Source: Sabethes cyaneus (lineage: Eukaryota > Arthropoda > Insecta > Diptera > Culicidae). Taken from it: DNA of 64,000 bases. The first letter of the stretch is position 1. Each line of letters opens with the position of its first letter. Under the pieces are notes generated by a model that was given only the letters and a program-made list of their open reading frames with translations, was not told where the DNA came from and did not search any database. The position numbers and the translations under genes are program-made. Shown here piece after piece: positions 12,070 through 24,075 of the stretch. Location of the stretch: NCBI RefSeq assembly GCF_943734655.1, contig NC_071354.1, positions 159,175,142-159,239,141 of the forward strand, written 5' to 3'.

Positions 12070-13224
12070 TAGATAGAAACAAAATGGCGGTGAGAAGAAT
12101 GAGTAACGCAAAACGAAAGTTTACAATACCAGACAAATTTTTTTAGGACATTCAAAGACAAAGCGATGGAGGTCCATACAAGATAGTGGTGATGAATTGT
12201 ACAAGATAAATACTATGGAATGAGCAGATTTTTAGTAGGATTAATTGGATTGAACAAAATGGTATACTGGTCTTTCAGAAAATAAGAAAAACTGAATTGT
12301 TAGTGCATTAGCAAAAGATAAAGAGACTGACGACGTGTCGGAATTTACTCTTCAAACGATGCAAAGCGTACATTTCGGAGGATCCGTTTTTGTCCAAGAA
12401 GTTATGAATGGTGTGCTGGAGGATATCGAAGTAAAAGACCTGAGAGCTGACTTGGAAACAAACAGAGAAATATCAAAAATCTTTATTATTGCAATAATAA
12501 TTGTTAAGAAAGAGTGCATGTACCAAGTAACAAAGTCGGCATAGTACTGCGGCATAGTATGTACATGAGAACAGCTTCCTACATTATCAAAATTTTGAAG
12601 TATCTTGGACGTAGGTAAGTGTCTTAAATTTACATGTTATATCTATATACTTAAAACCTCAAATCCCGACTGAAAAGCTTTGAAGTGACAGGAATAATAA
12701 TTGGAGGATATTTCAATCGCCTTAACGAATTGTTGGAAGGCGAGAAAAACAACTTGAAAGGAAAAAAAATCAGAGGGGTTGGGCACAAGCCACGACCGCA
12801 TAGGTGACGTAGGACTACGTAAGTATCTTTGTAGGATAGTAGCATGTATCCATGTATATAATAATACGATTCTTCACGTATACATGCTGCATGCTTTGTG
12901 CGTAACGTTTATCAAAGTAGTGACATTGTATACGTTTAACCCTCAACAGATTTCGGAGTAATTTCTATGAATTGATAGAATCTATTATATTAAAACAAAT
13001 CGAAGTCACACTAAATCAAATAGTAAATAAACTTTTATGATCTGTTTCTACGTTGAACAGTGCTTTTCCTTTGGTAATCGGTGGACGGTAGGCGCGAGTT
13101 TTCAAAACGCTGAGAATTTTACGCAAAACTTTTCTGCTGCTTACAAAAGAACAACACTGATAATAAAGTATATATAACCTGCACTTGTAGACGTAGCAGA
13201 AAATGCCGCCCATTACCTACAGAG
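12070..13224. other. Non-coding stretch, nothing recognised
   Basis: It carries short chance frames only. AT-rich runs such as the one around 12855-12900 show no clear repeat structure. Confidence 0.35.
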
Positions 13225-13371
13225 ACTCTAGATTGCAGAAACGACAAGGCACTCAAATGCCGCTAAATTTTGAATCATAATAGAGATTTACCTTTATTTG
13301 CGATGGTACTCTCCGTTTTGATGCAAAATTTAGCGGTTTTTGAGTGCCTTGTCGCCTCTGTAATCTATAGT
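13225..13371. mobile_element. ~147-bp foldback MITE
   Basis: About 47 bases at each end are inverted copies: left GCAGAAACGACAAGGCACTC with GCCGCTAAATTTTG, right CAAAATTTAGCGG with GAGTGCCTTGTCGCCTCTG. The central ~50 bases are unrelated. Both arms are preceded by a TA (CTCTAGATT / CTATAGATT read inward), which may be the target duplication, but the exact boundary is uncertain. Confidence 0.7.
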
Positions 13372-14340
13372 ATCCGTACCGTGACCAGAAAACTTATTTT
13401 CGCCATTTGTTGGTCGTCCGCAACGGCGGAAAATTCAACTTTTCCCTCGGTGCATGATATTATGGTATTAACTAGGCAAGAAAATATAATAAACTCTTCA
13501 ATCGTTGTTTGACCCTTAAAAGGACCGATTGTTTGATTATTAGAACTCTAGCTTGCAAGAAACTTGCACTAACGCACTTAACGTATTTTTTCAGTAAATT
13601 GTTATACCTATAACCGCAAACAAGACACAGCTTGTTGCAACGAACCAACCGGAAAGCCTCAACAGCTATGCGTTCTAAAATATCGACGAAGCCGTTCGTG
13701 TATGATCATGAGTCATGATGAAATACCAGTCCAGGTGGCCAGCTGCAAGTGACGTGGGATAATTCTGGTCTTTTTGTTGTCGCGAGCAGCATTTCCTGTC
13801 AACTCAATCACTTCCGTAGCTCATTATTCTATCACGGCAACCAGCTCCAGATTCAAAAGTTTCCTTTCTTCAGCAGCCGATGAAAGCGAAGCAATCGAAA
13901 AGAATCTGTCCCGCCTGTTTTTCATGGTCCATCATTGCATCATCTACGTTGAACAAAATGGAGCATTTCAATTTCCGTCTGAACAAAACAGCAAAGTTAC
14001 CAGTGATCCGTTCACCTTTTGTTGCCATAGAAAAATTACGCTACCTTTTACTGTAGCATTGGTGATGCATAGATTTGTGTTGCTAAAGAAAACCGAGTGA
14101 AAAGCCCTAAGTTCCAATTTGTCTAAGTTTCATAAATTACCGAAAAGCCTTCTTTTAAGAACGAACGAATTCTTATATGAAGATGCAAAAGATGTCACTA
14201 AAATTGCTAATACTAATGCTGTTTATATGAAGACATAAAAGATTGTTGTTCTCCGCTGATCACAATAAAGTTTATTGGGCCAGCAATAATTAATTAAACA
14301 AAACATTGGGTTTGGTTATAGTTATAGGCATTTACGTAAA
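13372..14340. other. Non-coding stretch, nothing recognised
   Basis: The longest frame, 13774-14100 (108 residues), has no recognisable domain and no codon or splice context that would make it convincing. Confidence 0.35.
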
Positions 14341-15090
14341 GGGAAAAAATGTTGTCATAATCGGGCCACCATGTACACGTTGGGTCACCGTTCAAAATCC
14401 AAGAATTACATATTGAAATTTTATATGGAGACATGAAAAAAATGATTTCCGTACACAACGGCCATATAACTGGAAATATCTTATTTTTAATTACATTTTT
14501 GCGAAATTTTTGGCGATATTGTAAAATCAATATTGCTACAATCGCCTTTACCGGAGTGTACTACTACAATGAAAAAAACAATAACAATCTAGGTTTTTAT
14601 CGTATTAATATGGCCTTATTTCATCACATTTTACATGACAGACATTCTCTAGCGAATATGGCGTTTCTTCGGCTAAAATTATGGTAGCCCAACCAAGACT
14701 AATCAAGTGGCCCGTCCTTTACAAAAAGCACTTTTTTAGTATTTCACCTTATCCTAACCAAACTCCTCACTGGAAGGGATTTTTCTATTGTCTTCGTATA
14801 AAGCACAACACACTTAATACATTTTCAACATTTATCTCGAAAATTGCATTTCATGAATCGTTTCTTCAAGAAAAGTTTACTGGGCCTGCAAAACTTTTTT
14901 TTGTCAGATTTAGTCACTGAAATTAGTACGCGTGTTTTGAATAAACGATTGAAACTCACAACATTGTGAAAAGTTAGCTGTCACAGTAAGAAGTATTACA
15001 ATGCTTGTACATAGATATTATGAGTTACTAAAGCTGTAAAAATCGAGATGGCCCGACCATAACAGTGGCGCGACGATAACGACATTACCC
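14341..15090 (+). repeat. Dispersed ~750-bp repeat, copy B with both ends
   Basis: It matches window positions 1-626 over 14455-15090. This copy also has the left end. The left terminus (ATGTTGTCATAATCGGGCCA) and the right terminus read inward (AATGTCGTTATCGTCGCGCC) are imperfect inverted repeats, as expected of a DNA transposon. A second inner block (GGTCGGGCCATC / GGGTCACC) is also loosely inverted. No transposase is present. Confidence 0.7.
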
Positions 15091-15935
15091 TATATAAAAG
15101 TGACCGTGAATATGTTTGTATGTTCCACCAGAACTCCAGATCGTCTTGACCGTTCTCCACCAAACTTGGCACACATATACCTTGATATAAGAGAATCAGT
15201 ACTGGGGGGTTGACAAGAAGGGGAGGGGTGAAGGCCAGAACTCCGAAATGCCTGGACGGTTTTTCATCAAACTTTGCACAAACGTTGGGAATCCGAACTG
15301 AAAGGGTTGACAAAGGGGGGGGGGCGTAACTCCGAAACGCCTGAACGGTTCTTCATTAAACTTGGCACACATATTCCTTGACATAAAGGAATCAGCACTG
15401 GGAGGTTGCCGAAAGGGGGGAGCTCTACCAAGGGGCTAAGTAAAAGGGGCTGCGTTTCTCTTGCATTTAAACCGATTGCAGATGTGCAAGTGAGTTTGAG
15501 AAAAGAGGGGGGTTCCACCGAAGAGGAACATATTGTAAAAAGACCTTTGTTTCGTTTCCATAGAACAAACCAATGCATAATTAGCTACATGACAGAAGAG
15601 GGAGTTGACTGGGAAAGAACCAGTAAGTAGCGGGACGAGGAATGTGAGTAAGAATGTTTGTTTCGCCATAGTTCCGGAACTTCTGGACTGTTCTTCATTA
15701 AGCGTCGTTTGTCAAACACATGTATTCTGGCATAAAAGAATCAGCGCAGGCGGGTTGACAAAAGATGGAGATGGTCTCTTACAAGGGGAGAGAAAGGTTC
15801 AAATGGGTAAAGGAGTGCGTTCCTTATGCATTTGGAACGACGGTCGTTGTACAAGTTGCAGGATTTCTGAAAGGGGGAATAGGGTGGTCATTTACAAAGA
15901 GGAGGTTTAAAAACGTAAAAAGGTTTTTTCTTCAT
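15091..15935. repeat. ~95-bp tandem repeat family, array 1
   Basis: Units share an order of phrases: AACTCCGAAACGCCTGAACG, GTTCTTCATTAAACTTGGC, ACACATATTCCTTGACATAA, GGAATCAGCACTGGGAGG, then a G-rich run. Recognisable units start near 15131, 15236, 15330 and 15668. The array starts directly at the end of the 750-bp repeat with TATATAAAAGTGACCGTG, which resembles the 5' ends of Helitron-type elements. About 190 bp between 15430 and 15620 does not fit the unit. Confidence 0.7.
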
Positions 15936-16006
15936 TTATTGGCTGAGGGACAACATGACAAAGGGAGTAGACACATTCAAATGAATAAAATGGTTTTGTT
16001 TCTGGC

Positions 16007-16396
16007 AGGGATGGTTCGATCACTTTGACTCAATTTTGATTCATATGACACTACCGTCTCAGCCGAGCAAAATTTGACAAAGTTATGTATGAGACATTTG
16101 TAGAACTTATTGTTATTTATAATTTTGCAGAATAAAGTGTTGCTGCAACTTTTATAGTTACGGCGCTACAATGCTAGTACCTCTTTAGTAACTAAATGAA
16201 CGTTCATTTAGTTACTAATGCGGTACTAGCATTGTAGCACCGTAACTACAAAAGATACAGCAACACTTTATTAAGTAAATTGTAGATCTAGTTATTATCT
16301 ACAAATGTCCCGTATATCAATTTGCCAAATTTTGCTTGGTTACGATGCTACTGTCAAATGAATGAAAATTGAGTCAAAGTGATCGAACCATCCCTG
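16007..16396. mobile_element. 390-bp hAT-type MITE, copy 1, with 8-bp target duplication
   Basis: The ends are CAGGGATGGTTCGATCAC and its reverse complement, and the two halves are complementary over most of the length, with the fold centred near 16208. The direct repeat GTTTCTGG flanks it at 15999-16006 and 16397-16404. CAGGG-type ends plus an 8-bp duplication are the signature of hAT elements. There is no coding capacity, so it would need a transposase supplied elsewhere. Confidence 0.9.
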
Positions 16397-16404
16397 GTTT
16401 CTGG

Positions 16405-19400
16405 CATTATGAGAATTTTCGTTACAATAACAGATGTACAAGGGACTGGGAGGCAAAGGGGCCCCGAATAAGATCGGGCAATTAGCTAGTAATAAAAGAA
16501 AAAGAAAACATTTTGCCTTGTTTTGACCTCCCCTTTAATAGTGACCTCCTTCTAGATCTCCTTTGCTTGTGTTTCCCAGCCAGTGTACAACTGGTATCAG
16601 TCCAAATGCAAGATAAACGTAGTAAATAACAATTTTGTATCACCTTCAAAAGCTTGGATAAATTTAATGATTTATTCCAAAGTTTTGTGAGCAACTATTT
16701 GTATTGCAGATTAATTCTATCTTAGAAATTACCAATTACCACAGCATCCTGCAGCTTTGCTATGGAGCTTACCCACCAAACCGAGCGTATAATTTCGTAA
16801 TTGATTATTTGCTTGCTTGGCACACCACCGCACCAATTGTCGGAAAAATGAAACACTTTCCTTTCCATCGCAATATATTCACTCATTACGACCACCTCTA
16901 TGTATTCATGTGCTGTTACTGAGAAAATGGCCCATACAGTGGGTAAGCTTATCTGTCTAGATTAAACTGACTAGTTATGAACGCCGTACAACGTAAATAG
17001 GAATAAGTATCATCCCTCCTGTGCCGTAACTGGCACATATCTATAGGCCCTACGTGTAGAATATGTGCTCCATCCCATCCGACAGCCAACATTGCAGAAG
17101 GAGTAACCAAAAATCCTGGCCTTTACCGGCCAGCCGGACATCCGAAACAAAAGTTATTTTGCAGATAACTATATTTCACCCTTTATGTGCAGGAACTCGT
17201 GAAATTGGATGGTCTATTAGATTTCCGACTTCCACTCTGGATGAGTAGGTATTTTTCAGGCAGTAGGTACCTAACTGGTACAGTGTAGTGTTTGTTGCTG
17301 CAACTTCACTGAGCACGAAAAGCTTTCATTATTTTAGTTCGCTATACTGACTCGAACTCTTTCATCGTTTCTAGGTTCTGCACTACCATGGCAGAAGTGC
17401 TGAAAGTGAACCTTGAATAATCGAACGAGCGTTGGAGAATTTGCAAACCGTCAGTAAAAATAACTATTTGTATACTTAATACGATTTCATTTTCCACGAA
17501 TTTCTATACCCTAATTGTATGTTTGAAGAAAAGACGAAATTGACATGAATCAAAATTTCTCCAAATTCGAGTTGAGCTCTAATTAGGCCAACTTCTATGA
17601 GCTAGGAGAATTTGATATGCCAGAATTTTAGTATTTGTTGTTCTATCAAAATCAGATTTAAACTTTATCAATTTCAAACCCTCAAAACTATCCAATAAAC
17701 ATCTGCCACCGCAGATGGAGAGCCAGCAACCGTGTGTGTATTTAATTATTCAGAACTCGTATAATACCAATTGCCGGCGAGATACGTCAAGTTGTTCTGA
17801 CTGCTGGCAGTACTTCTTAACTGCGCAAACAGCGAACAGCATGTAGCAGCAACTCACCCGGAGCTGACATATATTTGCCAAGCACTATACTGTTCTCATT
17901 TCCACTATAGGTACCTACATAGTTCCTTTCAATGTAGAACTTTTTCAGCGAAACTGCCCTATGCCGCCTGTGCAGCGTTGGTCTGCATTTGGCGAGCGAG
18001 CAATGACAACATGACCCTAAACCAAAATAAGTAGCACTTAGCGAGCGTGGACTTAGTACTTTAGCGGACCATTGAGAAAAAAAACTATAGTTCAAACAAT
18101 GGTGCAAGACTTTCGCTAAAACACTAAAACTAGTATGGTGTGCTTCACCCTTAAGCAAACATTGTCCACAATTGCTCTATCACCACCGCGCACCGGGTCT
18201 GTTCTGTATGTGTGTGCTGGCGGCAGAACGGCAGAACCCGTAGCCGTGTGGTGCCGAGAACAGCGACTAAGCTTAAAGCACACATACACGCCACCTAATA
18301 GGGGTAGCGTTAATTACCTTCCCTTTTGATGCACAACCGACTGTTGAACAGCGAGAAAGCGAGCCAAATGGAAAGCGTACTTGACCTCGTCTGTTTTCCC
18401 CCGGTGCACTCGCAACGCAACGGTTTGTAGTACCTATACTAACCGTACAGCAAAGAAGAAGAAGAAAAAACGACTTAATTCCTTGTGTTCCATCGACAAG
18501 GTGGAGATTGGATGAAACCCTTCGTCCGTGGGGTTTATTTACTTTCTCTTCGCTTTAATGAGCTCTCTTCGAGCTGCTTCAAAGTAAGATTGTATTGCTC
18601 CTTGCAACATTATCTTACGTTGAGGAATAATCGGACACTCTCGATTTTATTCCACTAGAGAGGTTTTATAGTATTTATCTTAGAAAACACGCTTCTGGAA
18701 ATAGCTGTTGAAGTACTCGTTCTAGCAATTGACTCGTATATATCAAAGATATAAATTCATAGATGATATGGGGGTTGGTAACATATAAAAATATTGTGAA
18801 TTTTATTTTATCAGACGAAAAAAATCGAATTTACAAGGTACTATAAATGAGATTTCACAAGTTATGCAAGTGGATTATTGATTTCATTTAATGGAATGAA
18901 TAGTAGATATTGCAGAAGCATTTTTCAATACATTATTGATTAGATTCAAGTTGTCACAATCTTAATACATCAATTCAACTTCAATTTAATTTAAAATCGT
19001 CATTCAATGATGAAATAATGGAACTTTAGATTCAACTAAAGTAGCACTGCCTCGCTTTAAAATTGGCTTCAGCGTCAGCGAAGCGGATTTTAATTCATCA
19101 TGACGGTCACTTTTAAAATTTCATCTATACTTTTCTACCAAATATTTGTCAGAATGCTAACATCTTTTAATGCAAATGAATTGAAAATAAATTTAACGCA
19201 TGTTCTATCGACCAATTATGTATGACTTTCAGTCGCTGTTACTTGAAATAGTTTCGATTAAAACTTGAAAGGCTTGAAAGGTTCTGTTTAACAACTAAAA
19301 CCAGTAGCGTCATGTATGAAGTAGGCCAGTAGGGACGAGAAAATCAGTTTCTTGTAATATTTTTTCCGACGATGTCTGATCCTATTCTTAAGGCCGCCGA

Positions 19401-19552
19401 ACTAACTAACATATACTGCTGTGTTTGTATTTTTTTATTTATCTTGACTGAGACTTGACTAAGACAAATTAAGTTTTAAATTACTTGACATTTCTGAATC
19501 AAATTTCACATACAAAAATGTTATCGGGTATGTTTTGTCGACTGTGAAATTC
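16405..19552. other. Apparently unique non-coding DNA
   Basis: No transposon domain was recognised. From about 18160 to 18420 the sequence is richer in CG dinucleotides and GC than its neighbours. It has no convincing open frame beyond 64 residues, so it could be regulatory or an untranslated exon but nothing shows this. Confidence 0.35.
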
Positions 19553-19617
19553 ACTATTTTATTTTTATCGGCTGTCAGTCTTAATAAATCAGAACAGATT
19601 TTGTACTTTCTCCGACG
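19553..19617 (-). repeat. 65-bp repeat, inverted with respect to 21502-21566
   Basis: It contains CGGCTGTCAGTCTTAATAAA, TCAGAACA and CTTTCTCCGACG. The reverse complement recurs at 21502-21566 with a few changes. The two could be the ends of a ~2-kb element enclosing 20528-20917, or two unrelated insertions of one repeat. Confidence 0.6.
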
Positions 19618-20527
19618 CTCATTGATTCCATTTGTTAGGACGGGCGGCCATAAATGGATTTTTCATGACAATGAAGTCCAGCATCATCAAAATGGACGAA
19701 AATAAGTCTCTTTTAACAAAAACACACCTCAAACTTGTATGTCTACGATTTCGTTACAATTATTTCAATTTGGATGATTTAATACTTTTGACTTAGGACT
19801 CTGACTCTGTTACTAGACACTTTTTATTGTCATTCTCTAAATAAGCTAACGCTACGTTTTTCTTTGTTTTGACTTAAAAGTAGTTCCAAAATATTCATTG
19901 TACTTATTTTTGGTCAGTTTTGTACGTTAATTTTTACTACAACAAAAAATTGCAAGCAATATAATGATAGTATTTGAAATACAAATGTTTCTATGTTATT
20001 TATCAAAATATTTTACAAACTTCAATCTAAATATGTAATAGTTCCAACATTTCTTGAGGTAATTTTCGTTTGTTGGATTTGAAGTATAATTTTAAACTTG
20101 CAATGAATGAATTTGAACTTAGCAATAATCATTGCAACAGGTTTTAGTAGCTACCCGTGGTGGCGTCTAACGGGTATGAGTCAAACGAAAACTTTTAATA
20201 TATTTACTATTCGATTCCGCTGTTTCTTTAGACAATTCTGCAATTGAAACGAGTACGTGATAAATCACCAAATGATTATAAATGAGCAATTTATTAATAT
20301 AGATAGAAGAAGATAATATTATGAGTATTCATCTACCAGAATTCGAGCAGTTTATAGCTTAAATTTTACCGTATTGATTGCGTACCCAGAGGACGAGCGC
20401 TACAAAGTAGTTCTATAACGTTCAAGTAATTTCACTTTTAAACCAATAATTTCTAATTTTAGAGCATTTCAGGAATTTGTTCGCCGTATTGCCATTATTA
20501 GTTGTCTCAATTCCACTTCTCAACTAT

Positions 20528-20917
20528 CAAGCATGGCGTACTCACTTTGGCTCGACTTTGATTATTTAAATGTACCGCTTCAGCCAAACAGAATTCGAAA
20601 AGGTTATGCAGAGGGCATTTATAGAGCTAGTTATCATCTACAATTTTTCTTCACAAAACTATGCTGTATCTTTTGTATTTACGTTGCTATACTGCTCCTA
20701 TCCCGTTGGTAACCAGTGAACGTATATTTGGTTAGAAACACAGTAGCGGCATTGTAGCACTGTAAATACAAAAGATGCATTAAAACTTTGTTCTGCAATA
20801 TTATACACCATAACTAGCTCTATAAATTTTTCATACATTACTTTATCAAATTCTGCTTAACAGAGGCTGTATAGTAAAATGAATCAAAATTTGATCAACA
20901 TCATCGTACCATGCCTC
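20528..20917. mobile_element. 390-bp hAT-type MITE, copy 2, with 8-bp target duplication
   Basis: It is a diverged copy of 16007-16396 with exactly the same length. The left end reads CAAGCATGGCGTACTCACTT and the right end TACCATGCCTC. The 8-bp repeat TCAACTAT flanks it at 20520-20527 and 20918-20925. The outermost bases differ from CAGGG...CCCTG, so this copy has drifted since insertion. Confidence 0.86.
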
Positions 20918-21501
20918 TCAACTATCAATCCTTAAATCGAAGGCGCCAAACTCATTAGCAAGTATTAGCAGCTAAAATCTTCACAGGTTCATTTTTAAGA
21001 CTTAAATGAATCAGTAGATAGTAATTTGATGATTATATTCGGGTAGAATCATAGTTAAAAACTAAAGTCAATTTGAATGTTTTAGATTTTCTGTAACTAC
21101 AAAGCTTCTGTTTCACTCACGCACAACAGTGAATTAAGTACTAGTGAATATCTAGCTCTATCTTGTAAGAAATAGATGCTTTTCAAAGTTCCTTGATGAA
21201 AACCAGCTGAAATTTGCATTACAGTGACAATATACACAATCCAAAAACCACGTGCTTTTCAAGCTTACATCGAAAATGTCAAATGCTGTATCACATTTTA
21301 CGCTCAAATGTGAACTATCGCTCAAATATATTGGATGAAAATGTTATTTTTGCCTTCTTGGGTTTATAATAGATCCGGAAAAGTTTCAGAAACCATAAAA
21401 CAAAAAAATTTTTTTCTTCGATTATTGGCCTATGGCGGTTCCACAGTGTCAAGGATAGACAGTATTAAATCCTTGATAAAGACTTCAAAATATAGTTGAA
21501 A

Positions 21502-21566
21502 CGTCGGAGAAAGTATAAGTACGTGTTCTGATTTATTAAGACTGACAGCCGATAAAAATAAAATAG
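21502..21566 (+). repeat. 65-bp repeat, partner of 19553-19617
   Basis: CGTCGGAGAAAGT, then TCTGATTTATTAAGACTGAC and AGCCGATAAAAATAAAATAG, matches the upstream copy in reverse. It lies just before an RTE-like endonuclease remnant. Confidence 0.6.
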
Positions 21567-21589
21567 CAAAAATGTTATCAAAAAGTGAC

Positions 21590-22775
21590 TGGTCAACGAT
21601 GCGCAAATTTTGCAGTTTCCCGCGGTATGGTAGTCCGAAGTAAGTTCTTCCCCCGCAAAGATGTCCACAAGGCCACCTGGTGATCACCAGATCAACGAAT
21701 AGAAAACCAAATTGACCATATTCTAATCGACGGTGAATTCTTCTCTGATGTTATAAATATTCGCACCTACCGCAGTGCGAACATAGATTCGGTCCATTTC
21801 CTAGTTGCAGTCTGCCTCTCGAGTCCCTTTGAATCTCGAAGAGGGTTACGGTAAGGTGATGGGCTTTCATGTTTGCTGCTCAACGTCGCTTTGGAGGGTG
21901 TGATAAGAAGAGCGGGGATAGACACGAGTGGTACGATATTCACGAAGTCCGGCCAGCTTCTTGGTTTCGCTGACAACGTTGACACCTTTACACGTACCTT
22001 TGAGAGGATGGCGGAAACGTACATCGGACTGAAAGCTGAAGCCAAACGGATTGGACTTGTCATTAATGTATCGAAAACAAAACACATGAAAGGAAGAGGT
22101 TCTAAAGAAGTGAATGCTGACCTCCCTCCCTGGATTCATTTAGACGGTGATGAAATCGAGGTGGTAGAAGAGTTCGTGTATCTGGGCTCACTGGTTACCG
22201 CAGACAACGACACCAGCAGAGAAATACAAAGACGCATTATGGCAGGAAATCGTGCCTACTATGGACTCCGTAGGACGCTACGATCGAACAAAATTCGCCA
22301 CCACTCAAAGTTAACAATCTACAAGACGCTGATTAGACCGGTAGTCCTTTACGGCCATGAGGCATGGACTATACTCGTGGAGGACCAACGCGCCCTTAGT
22401 GTTTTCGAACGGAAGGTGTTGCGCACCATCTACGGCGGAGTGCAGATGGAAGACGGAACGTGGAGGAGGTGAACGAACCATGAATTGCATCAGCTGCTTA
22501 GGGAACCACCCATCGCACACACCGCAAAAATCGGTCGCCTACGATGGGCTGGTCACGTAGTGAGTATGTCGGACGACAGCCCGGTTAAAAAAGTACTCAA
22601 TAATGATCCGACTGGAACGAGACGGCGGGGCGCGCAGCGAGCAAGATGGATCAATCAAGTTGAAGGCGACCTGCTGGCCCTACGCAGACTACGTGGCTGG
22701 CGAATTGTGGCCTCGGAACGAGTGGAATGGAGACGACTTCTTCGTACAGCAAAGGAAACTACGGCCTGGAGCTGA
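21590..22775 (+). pseudogene. RTE-like non-LTR retrotransposon, endonuclease tail joined to reverse transcriptase
   Basis: An endonuclease C-terminus is readable at about 21625-21830 (GMVVRSKFFPRKDVHKATW, then IDHILIDGEFFSDVINIRTY and SANIDSVHFLVAV, with one stop). It passes directly into the second half of a reverse transcriptase from 21870: LLNVALEGVIRRAG, palm motif LLGFADNVDT, then the thumb/connection with VLYGHEAWTILVEDQRAL and FERKVLRTIYGG. After a frame change near 22470 comes the conserved tail (IGRLRWAGHVVSM, RRRGAQRARWINQVEGDL). The N-terminal half of the RT is deleted. The palm motif has Asn for the second catalytic Asp. It is the same broad family as 9733-11020 and 48040-48810. 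Confidence 0.88.
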
Positions 22776-23065
22776 TTAAGGGGGAAGAAGGGGTGGTTGA
22801 CAAAAGGGGTGATCCCTAAAAGCGAAGGGCCAGGTGTCATAAAACTAGAACGCCTTGACCGTTCTCAACCAAAATGGGCACACAAGTTTCTTGACATAAG
22901 GGAATCAGTACTGGGTGGTTGACAAAAGAGGAGGTCCTTAATAGGGGGAGGCAATAACTCTGAAATGGTTGGACGGTTCTTCATATAACTTGGCTCATAT
23001 GTTCTTTGGCATAAAAGAATCAGCACTGAAGGGTTGACTGAAATGGGAGGTCCAAATAAGTAAAA
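22776..23065. repeat. ~95-bp tandem repeat family, array 2
   Basis: Two to three units match those at 15131-15760, including ATAAGGGAATCAGTACTGGG with TGGTTGAC near 22900 and ATAAAAGAATCAGCACTGAA near 23010. It lies between the RTE-like pseudogene and the BEL/Pao integrase. Confidence 0.7.
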
Positions 23066-23084
23066 CTCTGCTTACATCTCGCCT

Positions 23085-24075
23085 CACTCCATACCAGCGC
23101 CCTTTTTCGTTTGTCGGGATCGATTATTTTGGACCAGTACAAGTTCGAATTGGGCGTAGCGTCGTAAAGAGTTGGGTATTTACTTGTTTGTCCATACGAC
23201 CTGTCCACTTGAAGGTATCCTATACATTGTCATCGGAGTCCTGCAAGCTGGCGATCCGTCGGTTCATCGCACGCCGAGGGGCACCGTGTGAAATCTACAC
23301 TGACAATGGCACAAATTTCCAGGGTGCTAGTCGTGAGTTGCGAGCAGAATTCGACGACATGCATCAACAATTGGCCGAAACGTTCACCAATGCGAACACT
23401 AAACGGGTTTTCAACCCACGCTCAGCTCCACACTTCGGAGGGATTTGGGAGCGATTAGTGTGGAGTGTCAAAACCGCGCTCAACAGCCTGTCCAGTTCAC
23501 GGAATCCAGACGACTAGACGCTATTGACAATTCTCGTAGAAGCCGAGTCGATCGTGAACTCACGACCTTTGACGTTCGTCTCGGTGCAGCCTAGCGATCC
23601 CGATGCACTCACTTCTAACCACTTCATTCTTCTGAGCTCCAAAGGAGTGGTTCAACCGCCGAAGACGTTAACAGAAGCCCATCGAGCTGCGCGAACCAAT
23701 TGGGATTTGGCGAGGCAACTGAACGACCAGTTTTGGACGAGGTGGATTCGGGAATACTTGCCCGTAATCGCGCATCGTTCCAAATGGCACGAGTAGGCAA
23801 AGTCGCTGAAAATAGGAGACCCGGTGGTTATCGTGGACGAAGGAACTCACAACGATTGGATCCGAGGTCGAATTGCGTCCGTTATTCTAGGACGCGACGG
23901 AACGATACGTCAAGCTTGGGTACAAACATCAACTGGGTTGCTACGTCGGCCAGTTTCGAAGCTGGCGGTGCTGACTGTGGAAACAACTGGTAAAGCGGAA
24001 CCGGAAGTTCAGCCTTACGGGTCGGGGAATGTTGAGGACGCAGCCAACGACGCGGAAATCCCTCGGCCGACCTAG
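23085..24075 (+). pseudogene. BEL/Pao LTR-retrotransposon integrase, 5' truncated
   Basis: The frames read as a BEL/Pao integrase core and tail. The first catalytic region is VGIDYFGPVQV (near 23120), the second is EIYTDNGTNFQGASRELR (23290-23340), the third lies in PHFGGIWERLVWSVKTAL (23430-23480), and AESIVNSRPLT follows at 23540. After a stop at 23793 and a frame change, the C-terminal module reads GDPVVIVDEGTHNDWIRGRI and LLRRPVSKLAVL (23820-23970). A stop at 23515 also interrupts it. Protease, RT and RNase H lie beyond the 5' break, and no LTR was recognised downstream. Confidence 0.87.
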
